Below, piece by piece: positions 17,829 through 26,668 of a DNA stretch of 36,661 nt; position 1 is the first letter of the stretch, and the number at the start of each line of letters is the position of its first letter. The DNA comes from Actinomycetes bacterium (lineage in GTDB: Bacteria; Actinomycetota; Actinomycetes; Mycobacteriales; Mycobacteriaceae), in contig JAKOYE010000135.1 in the NCBI GenBank assembly GCA_029780675.1, forward strand, positions 1 to 36,661. The letters run 5' to 3'. The notes under the pieces were generated by a model, which was given only the letters and a program-made list of their open reading frames with translations, ran no database searches and had not been told where the DNA came from. The position numbers were made by a program, and so were the translations under genes.

Positions 17829-17870
17829 CGCTGCCTCCTGGTCTGATCAGCGGACTGACCGCCGGCCTCC

Positions 17871-17876
17871 ACAGTA
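17871..17876 (-). promoter_or_regulatory. Possible -10 element upstream of pup
   Basis: On the minus strand TACTGT fits TANNNT and would place a transcription start about 35 bases ahead of the pup ATG, in the 62-bp gap after dop. It could give pup-prcB-prcA a promoter separate from dop. No good -35 element is visible. Confidence 0.3.
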
Positions 17877-17890
17877 CCGTCCGATACCCC

Positions 17891-19399
17891 TCAGGTCGTC
17901 AGTTGCTCGACCAGTTCCGCCGCGCTGTCCACCGAATCCAGCAGGGCCCCGACGTGGGCCTTGCTGCCGCGCAACGGTTCCAGCGTCGGGATGCGCACCA
18001 GCGAGTCACCGCCCAGGTCGAAGATGACCGAATCCCAGCTGGCGGCGGCGATATCGGCGCCGAATCTGCGCAGGCACTCGCCCCGGAAGTAGGCCCGGGT
18101 GTCGGTGGGCGGATTGTCGACCGCGTCGAGCACCTGTTGTTCGGTGACCAGCCGCTTCATCGATCCGCGGGCCACCAGCCTGTTGTACAGACCCTTGTCG
18201 AGGCGCACGTCGGAGTACTGCAGGTCCACCAGTTGCAGTCGCGGCGCCGACCAGCCGAGATTCTCCCGCTGCCGGAACCCCTCGAGCAGTCGCAGCTTGG
18301 CCGGCCAGTCCAGCAACTCCGCGCACTCCATCGGGTCGCGTTCCAGCAAATCGAGGACCTCCGCCCAGGTCTCGACGACGTGCGCCGCGCGCGGGTCGGG
18401 GTCGCGGGCGTCGAGCAACCTGGCCACCCGATCGAGGTAGATCCGCTGCAGGGCCAGACCGGTGAGCTCGCGTCCGTCGACGAGGGCAACCGTCGCGCGC
18501 AGCGAGGGGTCGCGGCTGATGACGTGCACCGCGTGCACCGGCCGGGCCAGTGCCAGATCGGAGAGGTCGATCCCGTGCTGCGGCCCTTCCTCGATCAGGT
18601 CGAGCACCAGGGATGTGGTGCCGACCTTGAGGTAGGTGGAGGTCTCCGCGAGGTTGGCGTCGCCGATGATGACGTGCAGCCGGCGGTACTTGTCGGCGTC
18701 GGCATGCGGTTCGTCGCGGGTGTTGATGATGCCGCGTTTCAGCGTCGTCTCCAGGCCGACCTCGACCTCGATGTAGTCCGCCCGCTGGGACAGCTGGAAA
18801 CCGGGCTCGTCGCCGGACGGGCCGATCCCGACCCGGCCCGATCCCGTCACGACCTGACGGGACACCATAAACGGCGTCAAGCCGGCGATGACGGCGGAGA
18901 ACGGGGTCTGCCTGCTCATCAGATAGTTCTCGTGGGTGCCGTAGGAGGCGCCCTTGCCGTCGACGTTGTTCTTGTAGAGCTGGAGTTTCGTCGCGCCGGG
19001 CACGCTCGCGACGTGCCGTGCAGCCGCCTCCATCACCCGCTCGCCCGCCTTGTCCCAGATCACCGCGTCCAGCGGATCGGTCACCTCGGGTGCGGAGTAC
19101 TCCGGGTGGGCGTGGTCGACGTAGAGGCGGGCGCCGTTGGTGAGGATCATGTTCGCCGCCCCGACCTCGTCGGCGTCGACGATGGGCGGCGGGCCGGATG
19201 CCCGGCTCAGGTCGAACCCGCGGGCGTCCCGCAACGGCGACTCCACCTCGTAATCCCACCGCGTCCGTTTGGCCCGCTGGATCCCGGCCGCCGCCGCGTA
19301 GGCCAGCACCGCCTGGGTCGAGGTGAGGATCGGGTTGGCGGTCGGATCGTGCGGCGCGGAGATTCCGTATTCCACCTCGGTGCCGATGATCCGCTGCAT
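17891..19399 (-). CDS. dop: Depupylase/Pup deamidase Dop
   Basis: Dop deamidates the Pup C-terminal glutamine and also removes Pup from conjugates. The 502-residue protein shares the glutamine-synthetase-like fold of PafA. Signatures are [13 protein letters not shown] (metal-binding Glu residues), [15 protein letters not shown] (catalytic Asp), [19 protein letters not shown] and [19 protein letters not shown]. Residues about 40-75 form the Dop-loop region that is absent from PafA ([18 protein letters not shown] precedes it). I use ATG 19399 (MQRIIGTE); GTG 19405 would add two residues. It lies upstream of pup and is divergent from the amidohydrolase gene (77-bp gap). Confidence 0.96.
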   Translation of the reverse strand: MQRIIGTEVEYGISAPHDPTANPILTSTQAVLAYAAAAGIQRAKRTRWDYEVESPLRDARGFDLSRASGPPPIVDADEVGAANMILTNGARLYVDHAHPEYSAPEVTDPLDAVIWDKAGERVMEAAARHVASVPGATKLQLYKNNVDGKGASYGTHENYLMSRQTPFSAVIAGLTPFMVSRQVVTGSGRVGIGPSGDEPGFQLSQRADYIEVEVGLETTLKRGIINTRDEPHADADKYRRLHVIIGDANLAETSTYLKVGTTSLVLDLIEEGPQHGIDLSDLALARPVHAVHVISRDPSLRATVALVDGRELTGLALQRIYLDRVARLLDARDPDPRAAHVVETWAEVLDLLERDPMECAELLDWPAKLRLLEGFRQRENLGWSAPRLQLVDLQYSDVRLDKGLYNRLVARGSMKRLVTEQQVLDAVDNPPTDTRAYFRGECLRRFGADIAAASWDSVIFDLGGDSLVRIPTLEPLRGSKAHVGALLDSVDSAAELVEQLTT

Positions 19400-19476
19400 C
19401 GGCACAGACTATCCCCGGCCAATCCGGCGTGGCCGGTTGCGTGTCGTGACCGATGCTGATGGAGTTGACTGCACCG

Positions 19477-20709
19477 ATGACGACCTACCTCCTGCACAAC
19501 GCGACGGTGATCGACGGCACCGGCGCGGCACCCGTGAGCGATGCCGCGGTGATCGTCGACGGCGATCGCATCACCTGGGCCGGGGCGGCCGCGGACGCCG
19601 CGGCGCCCGCAGATGCGATCCGGGTCGACCTCGCCGGTAACACGATCTGCCCCGGTTTCTTCGACTGCCACGTCCACTTCGGGCTGCCCGGCGCCGCCGG
19701 GAGCCCGTTGCAGAAGGCCCTCAAGCCGCCCTCCTACGGCTACTTCGAGTTGATCGAACGGTTGCGGGTGACCGTGCAGAACGGGGTGACCACGGCGCGG
19801 GACCTGATGGGCATCGACGCCGGTGTCCGGGAGGCGGTCGCCGACGGTCTCATCGAGGGTCCGCGCCTGCTGGTGGCGATCAACATGCTCAGCCAGAGTG
19901 GTGGGCACGCCGACTTCCATCTGCCGTCCGGTATCGACCTGGGCGGACTCATCGGCGCCCACCTGGTGGACTCCGTCGACGCCGCGCGCACGCGCGCCCG
20001 GGAACTGCTGCGGGCCGGCGCCGACGTCATCAAGGTCGCGTCCAGCGGCGGAGTGGCCTCTCCCAACGACGACCCGACCTGGCTGGGCATGCGGCGCGAG
20101 ATGATCGCGGCGATCGTCGAGGAGGCCCATAACTACGGCGGCCGCCCGGTCGCCGCCCATGCCATCGGCTACGCCGGGATCAAGGCCGCCGTCGAGGCCG
20201 GCGTGCACAGCATCGAACACGGGTACGCCCTCGACGACGAACTCCGCCAGCAGATGGTCGAGCAGGGAACCTTCCTCGTCCCGACACTGCTGGAAACCAT
20301 GTCGCCGGTCACCGCGACCCCGCAGGGCGCGGCCAAGAGCGCGAAATGGCATGCCATGGCCCATGATTCGGTCGCCGCGTCGGCCGCAGCGGGCGTCCGG
20401 ATCGCGGTGGGCACCGATGCCGGACTGTCCCCCGACCACGGCACCAACCTCAAGGAACTCGGACTGCTGGTCAAGTACGGCGGCCTGACCCCGCTGCAGG
20501 CGATCGTCGCCGCCACCCTGACCTCGGCCGAACTGTGCGGGGTCGGGGACACACTCGGCTCGGTGCAGGCCGGCAAGACCGCGGATCTCGTGGTGGTGAA
20601 GGGTGACCCGCTGGCCGACATCGACCGGCTGGGCGATCCCGCCAACATCCTGCTCGTCGTCAAGGACGGCAGGACGGTGGGAAATCGTGGTGGATTCGCG
20701 ATCCGCTGA
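19477..20709 (+). CDS. Metal-dependent amidohydrolase (imidazolonepropionase/prolidase-like)
   Basis: A 410-residue amidohydrolase-superfamily enzyme. The N-terminal beta domain is YLLHNATVIDGTG. The TIM barrel carries FDCHVHFG (HxH metal pair), DVIKVASSGGVASP (Lys that is carbamylated in this subgroup), PVAAHAIGYAGIKAA and HSIEHGYALDDE (two metal His), and RIAVGTDAGLSP (catalytic Asp). The C-terminal strand TADLVVVKGDPLADI closes the beta domain. These fit the group containing Xaa-Pro/Xaa-Arg dipeptidases and related hydrolases; the substrate is unknown. I start at ATG 19477 with GGAG upstream; ATG 19453 is an alternative. The next gene overlaps its end by 20 bases. I recall no amidohydrolase here in M. 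tuberculosis. Confidence 0.88.
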   Translation: MTTYLLHNATVIDGTGAAPVSDAAVIVDGDRITWAGAAADAAAPADAIRVDLAGNTICPGFFDCHVHFGLPGAAGSPLQKALKPPSYGYFELIERLRVTVQNGVTTARDLMGIDAGVREAVADGLIEGPRLLVAINMLSQSGGHADFHLPSGIDLGGLIGAHLVDSVDAARTRARELLRAGADVIKVASSGGVASPNDDPTWLGMRREMIAAIVEEAHNYGGRPVAAHAIGYAGIKAAVEAGVHSIEHGYALDDELRQQMVEQGTFLVPTLLETMSPVTATPQGAAKSAKWHAMAHDSVAASAAAGVRIAVGTDAGLSPDHGTNLKELGLLVKYGGLTPLQAIVAATLTSAELCGVGDTLGSVQAGKTADLVVVKGDPLADIDRLGDPANILLVVKDGRTVGNRGGFAIR

Positions 20710-21835
20710 GCGGCTCGCCGCGGAACGGTGGTTCCTGACCCAGGGACTGCCCGCGGTGCTGCGACGCGGCGCCCTGCTGCGCCGGGTGTGGAGTAGGTCC
20801 GCGCCCGCGCTCGCCGGTCTCGCGGTGGTCGCCGCCAACTCGATCCTGATCGTGACGATCTCCGGACAGCACACCGTCGACATCGCCGGGCGGCCCGACC
20901 TGCCCGAGAGTTTCGTGCTGGGCCTTCTGGTCCTGCTGATTCCGGCGATGGCGCTCGTCGGCTGGCTGGTCAGCAGGGTGGAGTCGGTGGCCCGCCGGGT
21001 GGTGATCGCCGGAGTCGCGGTCGGGGTGATCGGGCTGGGCGCGGTGCTCGGCGGCCCGAGCACGCGGATCGGGGTGAACCTGGCGACGTTCGGGATCACG
21101 ATCGGGGTGATCCTGCTCCTGACCGCCACCGGGATCGGCGCGATCCTGGGCTGGGTGGCCGAACTGGCCATGTCGAATCTGGCACTCACCGCGGGCATGT
21201 TCGTCCGCGCGCTGCCGGTGGTGTTGCTGACCTTTCTGGTGTTCTTCAACACCTACGTCTGGTTGATGACGTCGTTGGTCTCCCGCGGGCGACTCTGGCT
21301 CGGCATCGGCTTCCTGCTGCTGGTCGCCGGGAGCTTCCTGGTGGCCACCACCGTCGAGCAGATCAGTCCGCTGCTGTCCGGGTCCAGCGTCCCGGCGGAC
21401 GCTCCCGCGCTCACCGGAACACCGTTCGACGGGATACCGGACCCGCCGAACACCGACCGGTTGTCGGTCGGGGAACGGCTCAACGTCGTCTTCGTCGTCG
21501 CGGCCTCGCAGCTGCTGCATGTGCTCGCCGTCGCGATGCTGACCGGGACGATCTTCTTCATCCTGGGCATGATCCTGCTCAGCCCGGAGGTGCTGGACGC
21601 CTGGACCCGGGGCACCGGCCGATCGGACGGCGAACTGGCGGGCATGACGCTGCCCATCCCCAACTCCCTCATCCAGACGACGATGCTGCTGACCGCCATC
21701 ACCTTCATGTACCTGGCGGCCAAGGCCCTCACCGACGCGCAGTACCGGACGCAGTTCGTCGACCCGATGCTGGACACCCTCAAACAGACCCTGCGCGCGC
21801 GGGCGCGCTACCGCGCGACCCGCCCCGAGCGCTGA
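20690..21835 (+). CDS. Polytopic membrane protein of unknown function (Rv2113-like)
   Basis: A 381-residue integral membrane protein with about seven or eight helices, including ALAGLAVVAANSILIVTI (about 40-57), FVLGLLVLLIPAMALVGWLV, TIGVILLLTATGIGAILGWV, LPVVLLTFLVFFNTYVWLM and LAVAMLTGTIFFILGMILLS. The soluble N-terminus is basic and the C-terminus is arginine-rich, so both are probably cytoplasmic. A loop between helices has a proline-rich sequence (GIPDPPNTDRLSVGERL). I use GTG 20690; GTG 20687 is equally possible. It overlaps the amidohydrolase and the following gene. No catalytic motif seen. Its place beside mpa and dop is conserved in mycobacteria. Confidence 0.85.
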   Translation: MDSRSAERLAAERWFLTQGLPAVLRRGALLRRVWSRSAPALAGLAVVAANSILIVTISGQHTVDIAGRPDLPESFVLGLLVLLIPAMALVGWLVSRVESVARRVVIAGVAVGVIGLGAVLGGPSTRIGVNLATFGITIGVILLLTATGIGAILGWVAELAMSNLALTAGMFVRALPVVLLTFLVFFNTYVWLMTSLVSRGRLWLGIGFLLLVAGSFLVATTVEQISPLLSGSSVPADAPALTGTPFDGIPDPPNTDRLSVGERLNVVFVVAASQLLHVLAVAMLTGTIFFILGMILLSPEVLDAWTRGTGRSDGELAGMTLPIPNSLIQTTMLLTAITFMYLAAKALTDAQYRTQFVDPMLDTLKQTLRARARYRATRPER

Positions 21836-21849
21836 TGAAAGGAACCACT

Positions 21850-22479
21850 GTGACCGAGAATCCGCCCGACGAGCCCGGCCGCGATGTGTTCGCCCAGCGC
21901 TACGGCGAGGTGCTGCTGATCCGGTGGGGTCAGAACGGACCGGAGGCGACGGTGTACAACACCTTTCCGCTCAACGACTGCCCCGCGGAGTTGTGGGATG
22001 CCCTCGACGCCGAGGCGATCGCCCGCGAGAACGGCGCGGCGGCCGCACTGCTCAACGGCCCGCGTTACTGGCTGATGAGCCGGATCGGCAAGAAGGCGGG
22101 CGAACCGCAGCCGGTCCGCACCTTCGGCGGCCTCGCGATGATCGAACAGGCCACCGTGCAACTGGCGTCGAACAACCCGGCGCCCTACTCGGTGAACCAG
22201 GTGGATCGCCGAGCGGTGTTCACCTTCGACGCGGGCCGCCCGGTGTTCGAGCTCGTCGACCCGGACGGCCGCCGCTGGGTGATGCAGACCTGGAGCCAGG
22301 TCGTCGACAAGAACCTGAGCCTCGACGACCTCGCCGGACTCGGCTCGCGCCTGAATCCGCCGCCGGGCTGGCGTTACGAAACCCGGACGCCGACAGAGCC
22401 TTTGGTGGTCGACACCACCATGAGCGTGGCCCATGTCCTTCAGGACGAGTTGACGAACTCCTACTCGCTGCAGTCCTGA
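21850..22479 (+). CDS. Conserved mycobacterial protein of unknown function (Rv2114-like)
   Basis: A 209-residue soluble protein that I know only as the conserved neighbour of mpa. It has YGEVLLIRWGQNG near the N-terminus, ARENGAAAALLNGPRYWLMS in the middle, and a beta-rich C-terminal half with DPDGRRWVMQTWSQVVDKN. No signal peptide or membrane helix. The content is consistent with a small-molecule-binding or lipocalin-like fold, but this is only an impression. GTG 21850 is chosen because GAAAGGA lies six bases upstream; ATG 21835, overlapping the previous stop, would add five residues. It converges with mpa, 24 bp apart. Confidence 0.83.
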   Translation: MTENPPDEPGRDVFAQRYGEVLLIRWGQNGPEATVYNTFPLNDCPAELWDALDAEAIARENGAAAALLNGPRYWLMSRIGKKAGEPQPVRTFGGLAMIEQATVQLASNNPAPYSVNQVDRRAVFTFDAGRPVFELVDPDGRRWVMQTWSQVVDKNLSLDDLAGLGSRLNPPPGWRYETRTPTEPLVVDTTMSVAHVLQDELTNSYSLQS

Positions 22480-22503
22480 GTTCCCAGACCCACACGGGAG
22501 GAC

Positions 22504-24312
22504 TTACAGGTACTGCCCGAGGTTGGACTCGGTGTCGATAGCCCTGCTGGCCGACGAGTTCTTGCCGGTGACCAGGGTGCGGATGTAGACGATCCGCTCG
22601 CCCTTCTTGCCCGAGATCCGCGCCCAGTCATCCGGGTTGGTGGTGTTGGGCAGGTCCTCGTTCTCGGCGAACTCGTCGACGATGGAGTCCAGCAGGTGCT
22701 GGATCCGCAGACCACGCTGACCCGTCTCGAGCACCGACTTGATCGCGTACTTCTTGGCCCGGTCGACGACGTTCTGGATCATCGCCCCGGAATTGAAGTC
22801 CTTGAAGTACATGACCTCCTTGTCACCGTTGGCGTAGGTGACCTCGAGAAACCGGTTGTCGTCGATCTCGGCGTACATCCGGTCGACGACCTTCTCGATC
22901 ATCGCCTTGATGCAGGCCGCGCGGTCCCCACCGAACTCGGCGAGGTCGTCGGCGTGCACCGGAAGGTTCTCGGTGAGGTACTTGCTGAAGATGTCCTGCG
23001 CGGCTTCGGCGTCCGGGCGTTCGATCTTGATCTTGACGTCCAGGCGGCCGGGCCGCAGGATCGCCGGGTCGATCATGTCCTCACGGTTGGAGGCGCCGAT
23101 GACGATGACGTTCTCCAGGCCTTCGACGCCGTCGATCTCACTCAGCAACTGGGGCACGACGGTCGTCTCGACATCGGAGCTCACGCCCGTGCCGCGGGTG
23201 CGGAAGATCGAGTCCATCTCGTCGAAGAACACGATCACCGGGGTGCCCTCGGAGGCCTTCTCCCGCGCGCGCTGGAAGATCAGCCGGATGTGGCGTTCGG
23301 TTTCGCCGACGAACTTGTTGAGCAGTTCGGGGCCCTTGATGTTGAGGAAGTAGGACTTGGCCTCGCGGGCGTCGTCACCACGAACCTCGGCCATCTTCTT
23401 GGCCAGCGAGTTGGCGACGGCTTTGGCGATGAGGGTCTTGCCGCAGCCGGGCGGACCGTAGAGCAACACCCCTTTGGGCGGCCGCAGGGCGTACTCGCGG
23501 TACAGCTCCTTGTGCAGGAACGGCAGTTCCACCGCGTCGCGGATCTGCTCGATCTGCCGGGTGAGCCCGCCGATATCGCTGTAGGCGACATCGGGCACCT
23601 CCTCCAGGACGAGGTCCTCGACCTCCGCCTTGGGGATGCGTTCGAAGGCGTACCCCGCCTTGGTGTCGACCAGCAGGGAATCCCCCGGCCGCAGCTTGCG
23701 GGGCCGGTCCTCCTCATCGAGGAGTTCGGCGACCGCGGGATCCATGTCCTCGACGGCGACCAGCGGCTCGGCGAGCCAGACGATCCGTTCCTCGTCGGCG
23801 TGGCCGACCACCAGGGCGCGACGGCCGTCGGCGAGCACCTCGCGCAGGGTGCTGATCTCCCCGACCGCCTCGTAGGTGCCGGCCTCGACGACCGTCAACG
23901 CCTCGTTGAGGCGAACCGTCTGGCCCTTCTTCATGGCGGCGACGTCGATATTGGGCGAGCAGGTCAGCCGCATCTTGCGCCCGGAGGTGAACACGTCCAC
24001 GGTGTTGTCCTCGTGCGCCCCCAGCAGCACCCCGTATCCGCTGGGCGGCTGGCCGAGGCGATCGACCTCCTCGCGCAGCGCCAGCAGCTGCTGCCGGGCG
24101 TCTTTGAGGGTGTCCATCAGTTTGGCGTTGCGCGACGCCAGCGAGTCGATCCTGGCCTCCAACTGCTGAATCTCACGGGGTGACCGCTGGCCCCCCGCGG
24201 CGTTCTGGAGTTGTTCGCGCAGCAGGGCTGCCTCGCGGCGCAGCTGCTCGAGTTCGGCGGCCTCACCTCCGTCATGGGTACCGAACGGCTGAGAACGGTC
24301 AGAATCACTCAT
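22504..24312 (-). CDS. mpa: Proteasome-associated AAA+ ATPase Mpa (ARC)
   Basis: Mpa forms a hexamer that binds pupylated proteins, unfolds them and feeds the 20S core. The 602-residue protein has an N-terminal coiled coil (about residues 15-90, [19 protein letters not shown] at its start) that binds Pup, two OB folds (about 95-240), and an AAA+ module with Walker [15 protein letters not shown], Walker [13 protein letters not shown] and the arginine region [12 protein letters not shown]. It ends LGQYL, the C-terminal GQYL motif that docks in the alpha ring. ATG 24312 has GGAAGGAG five bases upstream. Convergent with the Rv2114-like gene. Confidence 0.97.
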   Translation of the reverse strand: MSDSDRSQPFGTHDGGEAAELEQLRREAALLREQLQNAAGGQRSPREIQQLEARIDSLASRNAKLMDTLKDARQQLLALREEVDRLGQPPSGYGVLLGAHEDNTVDVFTSGRKMRLTCSPNIDVAAMKKGQTVRLNEALTVVEAGTYEAVGEISTLREVLADGRRALVVGHADEERIVWLAEPLVAVEDMDPAVAELLDEEDRPRKLRPGDSLLVDTKAGYAFERIPKAEVEDLVLEEVPDVAYSDIGGLTRQIEQIRDAVELPFLHKELYREYALRPPKGVLLYGPPGCGKTLIAKAVANSLAKKMAEVRGDDAREAKSYFLNIKGPELLNKFVGETERHIRLIFQRAREKASEGTPVIVFFDEMDSIFRTRGTGVSSDVETTVVPQLLSEIDGVEGLENVIVIGASNREDMIDPAILRPGRLDVKIKIERPDAEAAQDIFSKYLTENLPVHADDLAEFGGDRAACIKAMIEKVVDRMYAEIDDNRFLEVTYANGDKEVMYFKDFNSGAMIQNVVDRAKKYAIKSVLETGQRGLRIQHLLDSIVDEFAENEDLPNTTNPDDWARISGKKGERIVYIRTLVTGKNSSASRAIDTESNLGQYL

Positions 24313-24459
24313 TACGGCTCCTTCCGCGCACCCGGTCCTGGTGCGGTGGACACCCCAACGCTACCGGCGATGAGACCATTCTGGGCCGCTGGCGAATTTC
24401 GACACTCTGACATCACTGTTAACCTCGGAGTTCGAGTCGCGTGAGACGAGAGGACAGCC
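24313..24459. promoter_or_regulatory. Divergent promoter region between mpa and MTB12-like gene
   Basis: This 147-bp gap lies between divergent genes. On the plus strand TAACCT (24420-24425) fits TANNNT, with TCGACA (24399-24404) about 15 bases upstream as a weak -35, and GAGAGGA as Shine-Dalgarno ahead of GTG 24460. The minus-strand promoter for mpa is not clear. Confidence 0.35.
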
Positions 24460-24972
24460 GTGACCCTGAAATTCTTCGCCGCCGGCGCTGCCGCGGTCGC
24501 CGTCATCGGCGCCGCCGCCACCGGTGTGACGGCCCTGACCACAGCATCCGGGCTGCCGAGCCCTGCTGCCGGAGCACCGCAGATCGCTCTGGCCTCGATC
24601 GGCCACCCGCTTCCCCTCGACCCGGCCGCCGATGTGCCCAGCCCCGACCAACTCAACGGTGTGCTTTACGGTCTGGCCGATCCGAACGTTCCGTTCGCCA
24701 GCAAGGCGTACCTGGTCGAGGGCGGGATCGGTCGCCTTGAGGCGCGCACCGCAGACGCCCTGATGCGCAAGGCCGTCGCCCAAGGACAGATGCCTCTGAG
24801 CTTCTCGATCGTCGGTATCGCACCGGCCGGTCCCGGAGCGGCGACCGCCACGGTGACCGCCACCGGCCCGGCCACCCCGGGGGTCACTCAGAACGTTCTC
24901 TTCGTCGACCAGGGCGGCTGGAAGTTGTCCCGGTCGTCGGCCAGCGCAGTGCTGGCAATGTTCAGTTCCTGA
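24460..24972 (+). CDS. MTB12/CFP-2-like secreted antigen family protein
   Basis: A 170-residue secreted protein of the low-molecular-weight antigen MTB12 family. The signal peptide is about 1-28 (FFAAGAAAVAVIGAAATGVT is its hydrophobic part). The mature domain has the family pattern HPLPLDPAADVPSPDQL, LADPNVPFASKAYLVEGGIG, QMPLSFSIVGI and FVDQGGWKLSRSSA. It has no lipobox, unlike the next gene, so it is probably released. The domain is a cystatin-like alpha/beta fold of unknown function. Start is GTG 24460. It is 10 bases before the paralogous lipoprotein gene, an apparent tandem duplication. Confidence 0.87.
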   Translation: MTLKFFAAGAAAVAVIGAAATGVTALTTASGLPSPAAGAPQIALASIGHPLPLDPAADVPSPDQLNGVLYGLADPNVPFASKAYLVEGGIGRLEARTADALMRKAVAQGQMPLSFSIVGIAPAGPGAATATVTATGPATPGVTQNVLFVDQGGWKLSRSSASAVLAMFSS

Positions 24973-24982
24973 CCTGCAGCCG

Positions 24983-25483
24983 ATGCGACGCGCGCTGAGC
25001 GCCCTCTGCGTCGCGGGGGTGGCGTCGGGTCTGGTCGTCTCCGGTTGCGCGGCGCGCCCGGAACCGCAGTCCGCGCCGCCCCTGACCCCGATGACGGTCA
25101 CCTCGGCCGTCCCTCCTGCGGCACCGGTCAACCTGCCCGCTCCCGAGGCGCTGGCCGACGTGCTGTACCGACTCGCCGACCCCGCTATGCCCGGCGCTGA
25201 CAAACTCCCACTGGTGGAGGGGGCGACGGCATCGGACGCGCGGTCCTTGGACGGATTCGCCGCGGCGTTGCGCGACGGCGGGTTCAACCCGGTGACCGTC
25301 ACCGCCACCGACATCCGGTGGTCGGACACCGAACCGGGGAACGTCCTGGCAACCGTCACCATCGCCGGACCCAAGCCCGACCGGGGCGGAGAGTTCCGCT
25401 TCCCATTGGAGTTCCGCCCGCACGACGCCGGCTGGCAGTTGACCCAGGACACCGCGGAGTTGTTGCTGTCCGGGCCGCAATGA
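24983..25483 (+). CDS. lppK: LppK-like lipoprotein with MTB12-type domain
   Basis: A 166-residue lipoprotein. The signal peptide MRRALSALCVAGVASGLVV is followed by a lipobox, VSGC, with Cys about residue 26 as the lipidation site. After a Pro/Thr-rich linker the domain repeats the MTB12 pattern: LADVLYRLADPAMPGADKLP, VEGATASDARSLDGF, and FRPHDAGWQLTQDTAELLL. It occupies the position of Rv2116 (lppK). It is a diverged paralogue of the preceding gene, anchored rather than released. The stop overlaps the start of the DUF503 gene (ATGA). Role unknown. Confidence 0.85.
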   Translation: MRRALSALCVAGVASGLVVSGCAARPEPQSAPPLTPMTVTSAVPPAAPVNLPAPEALADVLYRLADPAMPGADKLPLVEGATASDARSLDGFAAALRDGGFNPVTVTATDIRWSDTEPGNVLATVTIAGPKPDRGGEFRFPLEFRPHDAGWQLTQDTAELLLSGPQ

Positions 25484-25791
25484 GCGCCGCCGGCGCCATG
25501 TGGATCGGCTGGCTGGAGTTCGACATCCTGCTCGGGGACGTTCACTCGCTGAAACAGAAGCGCTCGGTGGTGCGTCCCATCGTTGCCGAACTTAAGCGCC
25601 GCTTCGGGGTGTCCGCGGCGGAGACCGGCGCCCTGGAACGTCATCGGCGGGCCGGGGTGGGCGTCGCGGTGGTGGCGGCGGACCAGGCGCATGTGGTCGA
25701 GGTTCTCGACGCGTGCGAGCGGATGGTCGCAGGCCGACCCGAGATCGAACTGCTGTCGGCCCGGCGCGGTCTGCACCGCAGCGACGACTGA
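25480..25791 (+). CDS. DUF503 (YlxP-like) protein, Rv2117-like
   Basis: A 103-residue DUF503 protein with the family hallmark DVHSLKQKRSVVRPIVAELK and RFGVSAAETG in the first half, followed by GVAVVAADQAHVVEVLDACE. YlxP proteins sit in translation-factor operons in many bacteria; no biochemical role is settled. No membrane segments. ATG 25480 overlaps the lppK stop; an internal ATG at 25498 (MWIGWLEFDILLGD) is an alternative start that fits the family better. Confidence 0.87.
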   Translation: MSAAGAMWIGWLEFDILLGDVHSLKQKRSVVRPIVAELKRRFGVSAAETGALERHRRAGVGVAVVAADQAHVVEVLDACERMVAGRPEIELLSARRGLHRSDD

Positions 25792-25854
25792 CCGGCCGCC
25801 GGCGGCCCTGCTGGGTAAGCTTCGGGCGGCCACACCGAGGTACGGGAGCACAGG

Positions 25855-26667
25855 ATGAGGATCTGGCTGCAGAAGCACGTCATCTCCCAACGTCTGCCCG
25901 AACTTGACCAGTGGTACGACCAGCACATCGCGGCTGTCGTCGATCCCGGGACCGAGGTGGCGATCCGCACCCTGCCGAGACGCACCTACGCCACCGAGGT
26001 GCCCTACGACTACGTCCCGTACGGCACCGTGGCACTGCGGTTCAACCACTACTTCGCGCAGACCGCCGTGCAGGCCGAACGGGACGGCTACGACGCCTGG
26101 GTGATCGCGGCGGGCCAGGATCCCGGCCTGCCGGCCGCCCGGACCCTGGCCACCATCCCCACCCTCGGCTACGGCAGCACCGCGTTCGGCCACTGCGCCC
26201 GCCACGAGATCCGTTTCGGCATCGTGGGATTCGTGCCGGGCCTGCGCGAGCCCATCACCGACAACGTCCGCCGCTACGGCACCGGCCACCTGATGGCGGG
26301 GCACTGGGTGATGCCGGACGGCAAACAGGCGGTGCTGTCGGCGATCGGCGGCAGTCCCGAGCAGTTCCTGGAGGTGTTCGCCAGGCAAGCGGCACGCGCG
26401 GCCGCCGATGGCGCTCAGGTGATCATCCCCGCGGAGGGACTGCCCGCGGAGATCCTGTGGCACTTCGGGATTCGCGAGATCGACGGCCTCCCCGTGATCG
26501 ATCCGCTGGGCCTGCTGCTCAAATCCGCCGAGACCGAGGTGCGCCTTCGCGCGTTGGGGTGCGTGGCCCGGCCGAACACCGGCTTCTACTACGCGCGGCC
26601 CGATGCGGAGATCCTCGAGCACATCGACGCGGTGTTCCCGCCCCCGCCGATCGAACAGGACGACTGA
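25855..26667 (+). CDS. Asp/Glu/hydantoin racemase-superfamily protein lacking both catalytic cysteines
   Basis: A 270-residue protein of the Asp/Glu/hydantoin racemase superfamily. The family frame is clear: VIAAGQDPGLPAARTL (about 84-99), where hydantoin racemases have ACFGDPGL, and GAQVIIPAEGLPAEIL (186-201), where they have a GCAG. The first catalytic cysteine position is Ala86 and the second is Glu194; the only cysteines are at 114 and 236. It is unlikely to be a classical two-base racemase. The replacing glutamate could act as a different acid/base. ATG 25855 follows CACAGG. It is 63 bp after DUF503 and its stop is one base from the convergent stop of the next gene. Part of the accessory island; substrate unknown. 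Confidence 0.8.
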   Translation: MRIWLQKHVISQRLPELDQWYDQHIAAVVDPGTEVAIRTLPRRTYATEVPYDYVPYGTVALRFNHYFAQTAVQAERDGYDAWVIAAGQDPGLPAARTLATIPTLGYGSTAFGHCARHEIRFGIVGFVPGLREPITDNVRRYGTGHLMAGHWVMPDGKQAVLSAIGGSPEQFLEVFARQAARAAADGAQVIIPAEGLPAEILWHFGIREIDGLPVIDPLGLLLKSAETEVRLRALGCVARPNTGFYYARPDAEILEHIDAVFPPPPIEQDD

Positions 26668-26668
26668 T

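Noticed and set aside
17396..19459. A 687-codon open frame on the plus strand
   Set aside because: It is antisense to dop, pup and part of prcB. The translation is Arg/Gly/Val-rich shadow sequence.
19207..21252. A 681-codon open frame on the minus strand
   Set aside because: It is antisense to the amidohydrolase and the membrane protein gene and shows no family motif.
22480..22503. A bidirectional terminator between the Rv2114-like gene and mpa
   Set aside because: Only a three-to-four-base CCC/GGG pairing can be formed and there is no T-run, so the sequence does not support a call.
24361..26622. A 753-codon open frame on the minus strand
   Set aside because: It lies antisense to MTB12, lppK, DUF503 and the racemase-like gene, all with clear family motifs. 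High-GC DNA gives long open frames opposite real genes, and its translation has no recognisable motif.
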